From Benthortus sp964440495 (GTDB lineage Archaea; Thermoproteota; Nitrososphaeria_A; Caldarchaeales; Wolframiiraptoraceae), in NCBI GenBank assembly GCA_964440495.1, contig CAYTSD010000025.1:1-18765 (forward strand): a stretch of DNA of 18,765 nucleotides, in the 5' to 3' direction. Below, one piece after another: positions 7,205 to 15,008 of the stretch. Each line of letters begins with the position of its first letter. Within the stretch, counting starts at the first letter, position 1. Made by a program: the position numbers and the translations under genes. The notes below the pieces were generated by a model. The model was not told the DNA's origin. It was given only the letters and a program-made list of their open reading frames with translations, and searched no databases.

Positions 7205-7243
7205 TTCGGGCGGAGAATCCGTCTCCAATACTCTCAGAAGCCT

Positions 7244-7252
7244 ACTTTAAGA
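7244..7252 (+). promoter_or_regulatory. Possible TATA box of rqcH
   Basis: ACTTTAAGA is the only TATA-like element before rqcH. Its centre is about 21 bases before the ATG at 7269 but 30 before the in-frame ATG at 7278, which slightly favours the second ATG if the message is leaderless. Confidence 0.35.
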
Positions 7253-7268
7253 GCGAGGCCGTTTAAGC

Positions 7269-9191
7269 ATGCTAGGGATGGATGTCTCCTACATCGAGTT
7301 GAGGAGGCTGGCCGAGGAGCTTCTAGAGCTAGTTAGAGACTCAAAGATTGAGAACCTCTACCTAATGGAGGATGGGTCTATAGTCCTTAAGATTAAGGGA
7401 GAGAATGCCTCAGGAGAGCTTAGAATAGCTCCTGGGAAATGCCTCTACTTTACCCGAGGAAGCTATGAGAAGCCTCTAAGCCCTGGCGCCAGGGGGCTCG
7501 CCCTAAGGAGAATAGTCTCAGGAACCTGGATAAGAGATATCAGAGTGGTTCCTGGTGAGAGGATAGTTTTCTTCGATTTGGAGGTCTCTGGGAAGAGGTT
7601 CAGCCTGGTTGCAGAGCTGATTCCCAAGGGTACGGTTATCGTACTTGATGAAGGGGGGAAGATTCTCGAGAGCCTCCATCATCTCAGGATGCGGGACAGG
7701 GCAATCCTTCCAGGTGAGGTTTACAGGCTTCCACCTCCAAAGCCCTCAGCAGCCGAAAACCCTGAAAACCTATTCACAATACTTAGCCCGAGGAAGACCG
7801 TTGTTGCTGCTCTAGCATCCCAGGCAGGCCTGGGAGGGAGATACGCTGAGGAGATTGTTAAGCTTGCTGGGGTTAATGGCCTGAAGAAGGTGAAGGAGCT
7901 TGGAGAGGATGAGAAAGAGAGGCTTATCAAGGCTCTCAAACGGGTCTTAGAGCTAACCTCCTCTGGAAAACCTGTAGTCGCCTTCTCCCCCGAAGGCGGT
8001 GTCCAAGCCCTACCCTATCCGCTGGAGAGTCTAAGAGAGAAGGGGTGGAGATTCCGAGAAACAGACACGTTGAACGAGGCGTTTAAGGAAGCCTACGAAC
8101 ATGAATTAGCGGAAAAAATCCAAGAAGCTGAGAGAAGGAAAATAGAGGAGAAGGCTGAGAAGATCGAGGACGAGGCGCGGAGAAAAATCTATACGGCTGA
8201 AAAGCTTCGAGGCCGCGTTGAAAAACTAAGAGCAATAGCGGAAAAACTCTTCAAGTATGCATCGATAATCGAGGAGCTTAAGGAGTCTAGAGAAAATCTC
8301 TCAAGAGAATTCGAGGGCTTGGAGATCGAGATAAAACCTTCCGAGAAAACACTCATCGCAAAGCTTGATGGAGAAGAAGTCAAATTAAAGATTCATGAAT
8401 CTATTATGAAGCAGGTCTCAGCACTCTACGATGATGCGAAGAAGGCTTTGAACGCTGCTCAATCCCTGATGAAAGACGCTGAAAAGCTTAGAAAACATGC
8501 TGAGAGGATTAGGAGAGGGGAAGCCAAACTTGTTGAGGAGGCGTATCTAAGGGTTTCTGCACATCCTCCTAGACCTGGGAAGGGAGAATGGTATGAGAGG
8601 TACCGTTGGTTCATAACTTCAGAGGATTTTCTCGCAGTCGCTGGGAAAGACGCATCAAGCAACACGAGTTTATTGAAGAAGCATCTTGAGAGGGATGACC
8701 TAGTGTTTCACGCCGAGGTAAGGGGTGCGCCCGTGCTCCTCCTGAAGAATGGTGTGAAGGCTGGCGAGAGGTCGAGAATCGAGGCTGCACAGTTTGCGGC
8801 ATCCTATAGTAGGGCTTGGAGGGAGAAGATGTCTATGATGACCGTCTACTATGTCAGGCCTGAGCAGGTCTCCTTCACGCCGCCTCCAGGACATTACCTA
8901 CCTAAGGGAGGATTCATCGTGAAGGGTGAGAGAAACTACCTAACAGTAAAACTTGAGCTTGGGTTCGGGATAGGTGAGGGGCTGGAGCTTGTCCACGGCC
9001 CTCCGACGGCTGTATCCTCCAAAGCTGGGAAAATCGTCAAAATCGTCCCTGGAAGGGGGAAGGCTGAAGAAGTCGCTGAAGAGGTTGTAAGACGTTTAAC
9101 CGAGGGATTGGAGCTTGAGCCTAAGCTGCTGAGAGACCTTAGGAGATGGGTCGCTGAACTCGTACCCTATGGCTCAGGTGAGGTGGTTTAA
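7269..9191 (+). CDS. rqcH: RqcH/NEMF-type ribosome-associated quality control protein (NFACT family)
   Basis: Archaeal homologue of bacterial RqcH, yeast Rqc2 and human NEMF. The family binds 50S/60S subunits carrying stalled peptidyl-tRNA and, in studied members, recruits tRNA to add C-terminal tails. 640 residues, a normal length. Seen: NFACT-N domain (about 1-180), starting MDVSYIELRRLAEEL and ending RMRDRAILPGEVYRLPPP; a middle segment resembling the helix-hairpin-helix part (RYAEEIVKLAGVNGLKK, about 195-215); a long coiled-coil arm (about 272-435) rich in Glu, Lys and Ala; and the NFACT-R domain (about 438-545), with WYERYRWFITSEDFLAVAGK and HLERDDLVFHAEVRGAPVLL. The ATG at 7278 is an alternative start. 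First gene of a run of five on this strand. Confidence 0.93.
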   Translation: MLGMDVSYIELRRLAEELLELVRDSKIENLYLMEDGSIVLKIKGENASGELRIAPGKCLYFTRGSYEKPLSPGARGLALRRIVSGTWIRDIRVVPGERIVFFDLEVSGKRFSLVAELIPKGTVIVLDEGGKILESLHHLRMRDRAILPGEVYRLPPPKPSAAENPENLFTILSPRKTVVAALASQAGLGGRYAEEIVKLAGVNGLKKVKELGEDEKERLIKALKRVLELTSSGKPVVAFSPEGGVQALPYPLESLREKGWRFRETDTLNEAFKEAYEHELAEKIQEAERRKIEEKAEKIEDEARRKIYTAEKLRGRVEKLRAIAEKLFKYASIIEELKESRENLSREFEGLEIEIKPSEKTLIAKLDGEEVKLKIHESIMKQVSALYDDAKKALNAAQSLMKDAEKLRKHAERIRRGEAKLVEEAYLRVSAHPPRPGKGEWYERYRWFITSEDFLAVAGKDASSNTSLLKKHLERDDLVFHAEVRGAPVLLLKNGVKAGERSRIEAAQFAASYSRAWREKMSMMTVYYVRPEQVSFTPPPGHYLPKGGFIVKGERNYLTVKLELGFGIGEGLELVHGPPTAVSSKAGKIVKIVPGRGKAEEVAEEVVRRLTEGLELEPKLLRDLRRWVAELVPYGSGEVV

Positions 9192-9202
9192 ACTTTAAAA
9201 GG
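9191..9202 (+). promoter_or_regulatory. TATA box before the CBS/zinc-ribbon gene
   Basis: AACTTTAAAAGG begins at the rqcH stop codon and is centred about 42 bases before the GTG start. It allows a leader of about 15 bases that includes the GTGAGGA ribosome-binding region. The downstream genes could therefore be transcribed separately from rqcH as well as by read-through. Confidence 0.45.
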
Positions 9203-9237
9203 TGTGGAGACGTGGTTTGAGACGGCAGTGAGGAAGC

Positions 9238-9816
9238 GTGCCGGCGCTCACCGATGAACTCCTCGTCCGAGATGTCATGACAAGCCCAGTCATAGAGAGC
9301 AAGGAGAATGAGACAGCTGAAGAGCTTGCCAAGAAGATGATGAAGTATGGTGTTGGAGCGGTTGTCGTGACAGGCTCAAACGGTGCTCCAGTAGGGATAA
9401 TAACTAAGACGGACCTCGTGGAGAAGGTTATATCAAAGAACATTCTCCCCAGCAAGGTTCACGCAAGAGAGATAATGAGCACACCACTCCACACAATAAG
9501 CCCGGAGGAGAAGATTGAGACCGCCCTAAGGAAGATGACGAAGCTTAAGGTCGGTAGACTCGTTGTAACCTACAAGAGGAGACTCGTCGGAATAGTAAGC
9601 GTTAAAGACATTCTCCAAGTAACTCCAGAGATACTTGAGATAGTTAAGGAGAATATGCGGATAAGGGGTATAGTGTTCCCGACAAGCAAGGAGGGATATG
9701 TTGAAGGATACTGTGACAGCTGTGGAGAGTGGTCTGACATGCTCCTAAACATAGATGGCCAATACCTCTGCGAGGAATGTAGGCTCGAACTCATAAGGAG
9801 GACGAGGAGAGAGTGA
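9238..9816 (+). CDS. Two CBS domains with a C-terminal zinc ribbon
   Basis: A 192-residue cytosolic protein. Two CBS domains (about 8-68 and 74-130: RDVMTSPVIE...VGIITKTDLVEKV and REIMSTPLHTI...LVGIVSVKDIL) form a Bateman module, which generally binds adenine nucleotides or S-adenosylmethionine derivatives and signals their level. A four-cysteine zinc ribbon follows (C159, C162, C178, C181; YCDSCGEW and YLCEEC). GTG at 9238 is the start: a stop lies in frame three codons upstream (9229-9231), and GAGGA sits just before the GTG. Its stop overlaps the next start (GTGA), so the CBS and RNase genes are translationally coupled. A ligand-sensing partner or nucleic-acid-binding adaptor is plausible, but its target is unknown. 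Confidence 0.9.
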   Translation: MPALTDELLVRDVMTSPVIESKENETAEELAKKMMKYGVGAVVVTGSNGAPVGIITKTDLVEKVISKNILPSKVHAREIMSTPLHTISPEEKIETALRKMTKLKVGRLVVTYKRRLVGIVSVKDILQVTPEILEIVKENMRIRGIVFPTSKEGYVEGYCDSCGEWSDMLLNIDGQYLCEECRLELIRRTRRE

Positions 9817-10274
9817 ACCCTCCCACCGATAGGAGAAGACTAAGATTCATAGTTGACGCCATGCTTGGAAACCTTGTCTCATGGATTCGAATGCTCGGAT
9901 ACGACACTCTTTACTGGTCGGGAGAGTACTCGGAGCTTCTGGAAACAGCTAAGAAGACCGGAAGAGTGATTCTTACAATGGATAGGAAGCTTGCCTCAAC
10001 AGCTCTCAGAAACAATGTCAAGACCTATCTCATCCCGGAGAATCAGACCTCCCAAACGCTTGCGGAACTCTCGAAAAGATTCGGTCTAAGCCTAGAGTTC
10101 GACCCACTGCAGACGAGGTGCCCGAACTGTAATCACCTGCTTGTGAAGATTATGTCTGAGCCTAGGGATGAGTGGATATGCCCAAACTGCGGTAAACATT
10201 ATTGGATAGGTGGACACTGGAGAAACATAGTTAGAGTGTTAGAGGAGGCGAAGGCAAAGATTGCAGAAGCTTAG
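9813..10274 (+). CDS. Mut7-C RNase-domain protein with zinc ribbon
   Basis: A 153-residue protein of the Mut7-C family, a PIN-like nuclease fold fused to a zinc ribbon, named for the C-terminus of the C. elegans exonuclease Mut-7 and common in archaea. N-terminal part: RFIVDAMLGNLVSWIRMLGYDTLY with D15, and GRVILTMDRKL with D57, the predicted metal-binding acidic residues. C-terminal zinc ribbon: C103 and C106 (TRCPNCNHLL), C123 and C126 (WICPNCGKHYWIGGHWRNI). RNase activity is predicted for the family, not shown here. GTG at 9813 overlaps the upstream stop by four bases; its own end overlaps the start of the AMMECR1 gene by 14 bases. This packing implies coordinated production of the three proteins. 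Confidence 0.9.
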   Translation: MNPPTDRRRLRFIVDAMLGNLVSWIRMLGYDTLYWSGEYSELLETAKKTGRVILTMDRKLASTALRNNVKTYLIPENQTSQTLAELSKRFGLSLEFDPLQTRCPNCNHLLVKIMSEPRDEWICPNCGKHYWIGGHWRNIVRVLEEAKAKIAEA

Positions 10275-10878
10275 TCTAGATGAGGGTAGGTTTCTCGTAA
10301 AGCTTGCACGTAGGAGTATAGAGGAGTATCTGAGAGGGAGGGAGCCTGAGGTTCCTAAGCCTCCGAGCGAGAAGCTTGGGGAGAAGAGAGGGGTATTTGT
10401 GACGCTCTCAACGTACCCCGGCAAGGGGCTTAGAGGATGTATAGGGCTCCCGCTTCCAACCAACCCGCTTGTGGAGGCGACCGTCCGCGCAGCAGTCTCC
10501 TCAGCCACCCAAGACCCGAGGTTTCCGCCTGTAAGACCCGAGGAGATGGATGAGATAATAGTTGAGGTAAGTGTCCTCACACCTCCAGAGGAGGTAAGCT
10601 ACAGCGACCCACGGGAGCTCCCCAAGAAGATTGTAATAGGGAGGGATGGCCTGATAATTCAGGCCGGAGGCTTCAGCGGACTCCTCCTACCACAGGTTCC
10701 AGTAGAGTATAACTGGAGCCCGGAGGAGTACCTCATGCATCTCTGCCTCAAGGCTGGGCTACCCTCAACCTACTGGCTGACGGGGAAGGCTAAGCTTATG
10801 CGGTTCACAGCCCAGATCTTTGTTGAGAAGGAGCCTCGTGGGGAGATAGTGGAAGAGGAGCTGAAGCCTAGGAGATAG
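10261..10878 (+). CDS. AMMECR1 domain protein
   Basis: A 205-residue protein of the AMMECR1 family, found in archaea, some bacteria and eukaryotes (including the human AMMECR1 locus product), with no proven biochemical activity. The signature LRGCIG is at 57-62, with GVFVTLSTYPGKG before it and ATQDPRFPPVRPEEMDEIIVEVSVLTPPEEV after it. VEYNWSPEEYLMHLCLKAGLP towards the C-terminus is also family-typical. It starts with TTG at 10261 inside the preceding RNase gene; GGAGG lies about 12 bases upstream. The LRGCIG Cys and surrounding conserved surface have been taken to suggest an enzyme or nucleic-acid-related role. Here the company of an RNase, a CBS sensor and RqcH points towards RNA or translation, by context only. 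Confidence 0.93.
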   Translation: MQKLSLDEGRFLVKLARRSIEEYLRGREPEVPKPPSEKLGEKRGVFVTLSTYPGKGLRGCIGLPLPTNPLVEATVRAAVSSATQDPRFPPVRPEEMDEIIVEVSVLTPPEEVSYSDPRELPKKIVIGRDGLIIQAGGFSGLLLPQVPVEYNWSPEEYLMHLCLKAGLPSTYWLTGKAKLMRFTAQIFVEKEPRGEIVEEELKPRR

Positions 10879-10895
10879 CTCTGAATAGATGGGGC

Positions 10896-12053
10896 ATGAA
10901 CCTCCACTTCGGTGTATGTGGGATAGGGTTTGGCCACGCGTCTAGAAGCGCCGCCCTACTGAAGACGCTGAGGGAGAGGGGATACAGCCTCTCAGTCTCA
11001 TCCTATGGGGATGGGCTAACCTATCTTAGGAGAGCTGGATTCGACGTTAAACCCGTTCCTCCTGTAGGCTACGGCGTCCTCCCAGAGGGGAAGGTAAGCA
11101 TAAAGATGACCATCTTCAGGAACATGCTCCTCCCGATTAGAATCGCCGAACAAACAGCCTATGAGATGTCCTACATAGATGAGGTAGAAGCCGAGGCGGT
11201 GGTCTCCGATACACGCGGCTCAACGGTTCTAGCAGCAAAACTTCTAGGAAAACCAGTTTTAACACTCCTAAACCAATTCAACATAAGGATAGTCTATCCA
11301 AGGTATAGGAGGATTATTGAGGCGGCTGAGGGCGTGGCCTACACGGTTTCCTGGCTCTGGTCTAAGAGTAACCGTCTCCTGATAGCCGACTATCCTCCAC
11401 CCCTAACACTCTCCTCACAGAACCTCAACCTCCCAAAAAAATTAGAGAACACTGTGAGATTCATAGGCCCGATAATCGAGAAGAAGCCTGAGGAGCTTCC
11501 AAGCAAGGAGGAGCTTGAAGAGAAGTATGGTGTTCCAGACAATAAGCCTATAGTCTTCTTCCACGCCAGCGGCCCCAGCTATGAACGTAGAATTCTAGTC
11601 AAGAAGTTTCTCAAGCTTCTACCGAGACTCGCCGAGAGGTTCAGGGTTCTAGCAACCTTGGGCGGAGTTGAGGCTGAGGCTAATCCTCTCCCTGAAGGCG
11701 TAAGGGTTTGGAGATGGGTTGAGCATCCTCTGGAGCTTTTCAAGCTCGCCGACGTCGTAGTGTGTAGGGCTGGCCAGACAACCCTCGCCAAAGCCCTCTC
11801 CTATGGAAAGCCTGTCATAATGATCCCCATAGAAGCTCACGCCGAGCAGATGGGGAACGCTCAGTCGGTTGAGAGGCAGGGGGCGGGCATCATCATTAGG
11901 GAGGAGGAGCTGAGCGGTGAGAGGCTTCTAGAAGCCTTGGAGAGAATCTTCGCGGATGAAGGTTTTAGGAGGAGCGCAGAGCATTATAGAATGGTTTTTG
12001 AGAGGCTTAACCCTTTAGAGGAGGCTGCCAGAGAGGTTGAGGCGCTCAAGTGA
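10896..12053 (+). CDS. MJ1255-type GT-B glycosyltransferase
   Basis: A 385-residue GT-B fold protein like MurG/UDP-glycosyltransferases and closest in pattern to the archaeal MJ1255 group. The N-terminal domain opens with the glycine loop VCGIGFGHASRS (7-18). The C-terminal domain starts near residue 215 (KPIVFFHASGPSYE). It holds the donor-binding region CRAGQTTLAKALSYGKPVIMIP (290-311) and AHAEQMGNA (315-322), which probably holds a nucleotide-sugar. No signal peptide or transmembrane helix, so it acts in the cytosol or at the membrane face, possibly on lipid carriers or surface glycans; the acceptor is unknown. The ATG at 10896 follows AMMECR1 by 17 bases with no clear own promoter, so it is probably co-transcribed as the last gene of the run. 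Confidence 0.85.
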   Translation: MNLHFGVCGIGFGHASRSAALLKTLRERGYSLSVSSYGDGLTYLRRAGFDVKPVPPVGYGVLPEGKVSIKMTIFRNMLLPIRIAEQTAYEMSYIDEVEAEAVVSDTRGSTVLAAKLLGKPVLTLLNQFNIRIVYPRYRRIIEAAEGVAYTVSWLWSKSNRLLIADYPPPLTLSSQNLNLPKKLENTVRFIGPIIEKKPEELPSKEELEEKYGVPDNKPIVFFHASGPSYERRILVKKFLKLLPRLAERFRVLATLGGVEAEANPLPEGVRVWRWVEHPLELFKLADVVVCRAGQTTLAKALSYGKPVIMIPIEAHAEQMGNAQSVERQGAGIIIREEELSGERLLEALERIFADEGFRRSAEHYRMVFERLNPLEEAAREVEALK

Positions 12054-12061
12054 AGAGGGGA

Positions 12062-12073
12062 AGGTTTATCTCT
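12062..12073 (+). promoter_or_regulatory. TATA box of the ABC-associated domain gene
   Basis: AGGTTTATCTCT is centred about 36 bases before the ATG at 12104 and starts only a few bases after the preceding gene ends. The expected transcript would begin near 12094 with a short leader. GGGTGG (12091-12096) could act as a ribosome-binding site. Confidence 0.45.
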
Positions 12074-12103
12074 CAAAGCAGAGTATTCTAGGGTGGCAAG
12101 CAG

Positions 12104-12613
12104 ATGAGTAGCCGTCCCAAACTCGACCCCTCAGTAACGCCTGGAAGGCTCATAGGGCTCCTCGACCTAATAGCAACCTACGGGGGGAGAGTGGATGTTG
12201 CAAGGATAGCTATGGAGCTTCAGAGCGATGTAGACGACCTCCTACCGGTCGTTGACGTAGCCGAGGAGCTTGGATTCATAAGGGTTGAGAACGGGGATGC
12301 GATGCTAACGGAGAAGGGGAAGAAGTTTGTGATGAGCACATCGTCTATGAAGAAGCTTATGCTAAGGGAGGCTATCCTAAACGTGGAGCCGTTTGCAACC
12401 GCCTTAAAGCTCGCTAAGTCTCGGGATGAGTTCTCAGCCGAGGAGCTTGTGAAGGAGCTTGAGAAGATGAACGTGGTCGAGGAGGAGTATGAAGACCCTG
12501 AGCAGGTTCACAGCATGCTCCTAGAATGGCTCCTCTACACCGAGAGCATAAACTACAACGGTGAGGAGAAGAAGTTCTCGGAGAAGAAGTTCTCCACCCG
12601 GGGACTAGCTTAG
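12104..12613 (+). CDS. Stand-alone ABC-ATPase-associated C-terminal domain protein
   Basis: A 169-residue soluble protein resembling the domain found at the C-terminus of archaeal and some bacterial NitT/TauT-type ABC ATPases (the AAA-associated C-terminal domain, PF09821 type), here as a free polypeptide. Residues 12-75 form a winged-helix-like unit (GRLIGLLDLIATYGGRVDVARIA, then DDLLPVVDVAEELGFIRVENGDAMLTEKGKKF). Residues 80-155 are a helical second unit ending LLEWLLYTESINYN. In fused proteins the domain is thought to be regulatory. The gene converges with the ABC ATPase gene (12605-13399), with a 9-base overlap of their ends. It presumably serves that ATPase in trans, although it is transcribed from the opposite strand under its own promoter. 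Confidence 0.8.
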   Translation: MSSRPKLDPSVTPGRLIGLLDLIATYGGRVDVARIAMELQSDVDDLLPVVDVAEELGFIRVENGDAMLTEKGKKFVMSTSSMKKLMLREAILNVEPFATALKLAKSRDEFSAEELVKELEKMNVVEEEYEDPEQVHSMLLEWLLYTESINYNGEEKKFSEKKFSTRGLA

Positions 12614-13399
12614 GAGAGTGTATATCCTGTCGACATACTCATAGAACTCCTGGCTCCTCCTAGACCTAGGTCTCTGCATCTTCACCTCAACTATCCCAGC
12701 AATCTTAGCAGGTCTATCGGTGAGGACTATCACCCTCTCGGCAAGCTCCACAAGCTCCTCAACGTCGTGGCTGACCATCACTATGGAGCTGGGTGGGAGG
12801 GCTTGGTTAAGCCATAGGGTCTCAACCTCCCTTCGAAGCGAGATAGCCGTCAGGGGGTCTAGGTTGCTGAAGGGCTCATCCATTAGGAGTAGGTCTGGCT
12901 GGGCGACCAAGGCTCTGGCGAGCGCAACCCTCTGCCTCATCCCTCCGCTGAGTTCCGCTGGATAGGCCGTCTCGAACCCTGAGAGGCCGACCATGTCTAG
13001 GAAGACCCGCGCCCTCTCCTCCTTATCCCTCCTACGAAGCTCCCTATCATGTATCAGGGCGAGCATAACGTTCTCGATCACCGTATACCATGGGAAGAGT
13101 GAGGGTGACTGGAACATTAGGGAGATGCGTGGTGTCGGGTTCTTGAGGGGCTTACCCCTGAACAAGACCTCTCCCCGCTGAGGCTTGAGGAGACCGGCCA
13201 TAATCCTTAGGAGAGTGCTCTTACCGCAGCCGCTTGGCCCGATAATCCCAACGAACTCGGCATAGTATATCGTCAGCGAGAGCCCTTGGAGCACAGGCAG
13301 CTCCCCTCCCCTCCTAAGCCTATGACTGAAGTAGATGTCACGGAGCTCTAGGATAGGCTCATGTACCCTCTCCTCGGCCTCAGCCGCTTCAACTTTCAC
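12605..13399 (-). CDS. ABC transporter ATP-binding protein, NitT/TauT family
   Basis: The cytoplasmic ATPase of an importer like those for nitrate, sulfonate/taurine or thiamine precursors. 264 residues with every ABC motif: Walker A GPSGCGKS (54-61), Q-loop Q97 (MFQSPSLFPW), signature LSGGMRQRVALARAL (150-164), Walker B LLLMDE (170-175), D-loop SNLD, and switch H211 (MVSHDVEEL). The LFPWYTVIENV sequence after the Q-loop is typical of this family. The start is GTG at 13399, overlapping the permease stop (GTGA), with GGAGGT about 9 bases upstream, so permease and ATPase are translationally coupled. The protein ends right after the ATPase domain; the extra C-terminal domain often present in archaeal members is encoded separately at 12104. 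Substrate not determinable. Confidence 0.93.
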   Translation of the reverse strand: MKVEAAEAEERVHEPILELRDIYFSHRLRRGGELPVLQGLSLTIYYAEFVGIIGPSGCGKSTLLRIMAGLLKPQRGEVLFRGKPLKNPTPRISLMFQSPSLFPWYTVIENVMLALIHDRELRRRDKEERARVFLDMVGLSGFETAYPAELSGGMRQRVALARALVAQPDLLLMDEPFSNLDPLTAISLRREVETLWLNQALPPSSIVMVSHDVEELVELAERVIVLTDRPAKIAGIVEVKMQRPRSRRSQEFYEYVDRIYTLLS

Positions 13400-14982
13400 A
13401 GCACCTTACCTCCCACCGACTCCACCGCAACCTCATAGAGCCTCCTCCATAAGAATCTGTTTAAAATGACGATGAAGACAGCCATCCAGATTGTTGCGGC
13501 GACTAGGAGGGGGATGTCGCCGACGCTTACGGCTAGGCTTATCTCCTTCCCGATCCCCGGCCCCTCAACCTCCCATACCTCGCTGTCGATCACTAGACGT
13601 TCAGCTATTATGAGGGTGTTCCATCCGCCTCCCATGGCCACTAGGAGACCTGTGACAAGAGAGGGGAAGATTCTGGGGAGGTAGAGGTGGCGGAGCTTGC
13701 TGAGGCCTCTGATTCTGAAGACTCGGCAGACCTCCTCCTCCTCGACTGGAACAGCCCTAAGCCCACCATAGATTAGGAAGAAGAGATACCACTGGATTCC
13801 TAGGAGAATTATCATGATTGCGCCGAACTCTAGGGGTAGGCCGAAGTCTGCTGAGAGGGTCATCACCAGAGGCGCCAAAAGGGTTGCTGGAATCGAAGAC
13901 CCAACCTGTAGGAATGGGATTACTATAGGTTCAAGCCTCCTCCTGCTATAGACGAGTAGTGCGAGGGGGAGGGTCCAGCCTAGGGCGAGGAGGATGGCTA
14001 TCAGGACGCGGGCGACGGAGAAGCCGAGCATCGGGAAGACGTGGAGACCCAGCCGCCCAAAACCCTCCAACAATCTCTGGATGTTTGATGCGCCTCCGCT
14101 GAAGGCTAGAAGGTAGAAGGCTACAGCGATTCCAGCCACGGCTAAAGCTATCCAAACCTGTGAGAGACGGGTTCTCAGCTTCTCGCTTAGGGACTGAAAG
14201 GCCTTGGAGAAGGCCCTATAACCCGGGAGGGTTAGCCTTGAGAAGAGGTCTCGGACTGCGTGGACCAGGGGGCGGATAGGCTTCTCCATCCAGACACGTG
14301 GAACCTCGGCGGCGGTATACTCGAATCGGTAGCGTTCACTGAGCCTCATAAGTGGGAGGAAGAAGAAGGCGTTGGTGAGTATGACCGCCGCAGCGACAGA
14401 GACTATGCTCACCCCCAGCTCCAGGAACCTTCCAGAGGCTATGAAGCTCGCTGATAGGGAACCTATCCCGAAGAGGGTAACCTGCTTCTCCCCTAGGGTG
14501 ATTATCTCGCTTGCGACGAGAAAGTAGAGGCCGTTAGACCAGGAGGCTGGAATATTATCGACTATTCTTGGGAAGGCTGCTGGGAGGTAGAGGCTTAGAA
14601 GCCTTCTTGCTGAGCCTAGGCCGAGGACCCTCGAAGCCTCTAGGAGCTCTCCTGGAAGAACCCTCATAGACTCATATACCCCGAAGGCGATATTCCACGC
14701 CTGACTCGTAAATATCAGGAAGAGGGCGGCCAGCTCAGGCCCAATTATCGGGTGAATTATCGTGAACGCGTAGAGAGCTAGGGGAAAGAAGCTGAGTATG
14801 GGTATTGACTGGAGGAGGTCGAGAACAGGGATAATGATCTTCTCGAGTAGAGGGTTTACTCCGGCGGCGACCCCGACCACGACGGCGAAGGCTATCGAGA
14901 GGAGGAGAGCAGCCCCCATCCTCCCCCAAGAAACCGCTAGAGCGGTCAGTATCTGGAGCAGCGTCGCTGGATCCAGAGGCAT
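13396..14982 (-). CDS. Duplicated ABC transporter permease, anion/NitT-TauT type
   Basis: A 528-residue membrane protein made of two tandem binding-protein-dependent permease domains (about 1-220 and 285-525) joined by a polar linker (about 225-270). This is the arrangement of the archaeal 'duplicated permease' anion-transport family. Both halves carry the cytoplasmic EAA loop that docks on the ATPase: ELLEASRVLGLGSARRLLSL with LPAAFPRI in the first, and EEEEVCRVFRIRGLSKLRHL with LPRIFPSLVTG in the second. The second loop lacks the canonical EAA residues while keeping the G and LP positions. A single chain would replace the usual permease dimer. The ATG at 14982 lies 26 bases after the isoprenyl synthase stop, with no convincing own promoter. 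No substrate-binding protein is encoded nearby. Confidence 0.9.
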   Translation of the reverse strand: MPLDPATLLQILTALAVSWGRMGAALLLSIAFAVVVGVAAGVNPLLEKIIIPVLDLLQSIPILSFFPLALYAFTIIHPIIGPELAALFLIFTSQAWNIAFGVYESMRVLPGELLEASRVLGLGSARRLLSLYLPAAFPRIVDNIPASWSNGLYFLVASEIITLGEKQVTLFGIGSLSASFIASGRFLELGVSIVSVAAAVILTNAFFFLPLMRLSERYRFEYTAAEVPRVWMEKPIRPLVHAVRDLFSRLTLPGYRAFSKAFQSLSEKLRTRLSQVWIALAVAGIAVAFYLLAFSGGASNIQRLLEGFGRLGLHVFPMLGFSVARVLIAILLALGWTLPLALLVYSRRRLEPIVIPFLQVGSSIPATLLAPLVMTLSADFGLPLEFGAIMIILLGIQWYLFFLIYGGLRAVPVEEEEVCRVFRIRGLSKLRHLYLPRIFPSLVTGLLVAMGGGWNTLIIAERLVIDSEVWEVEGPGIGKEISLAVSVGDIPLLVAATIWMAVFIVILNRFLWRRLYEVAVESVGGKVL

Positions 14983-15008
14983 TAGACTATACTTGGAGCC
15001 ATAGTGTT

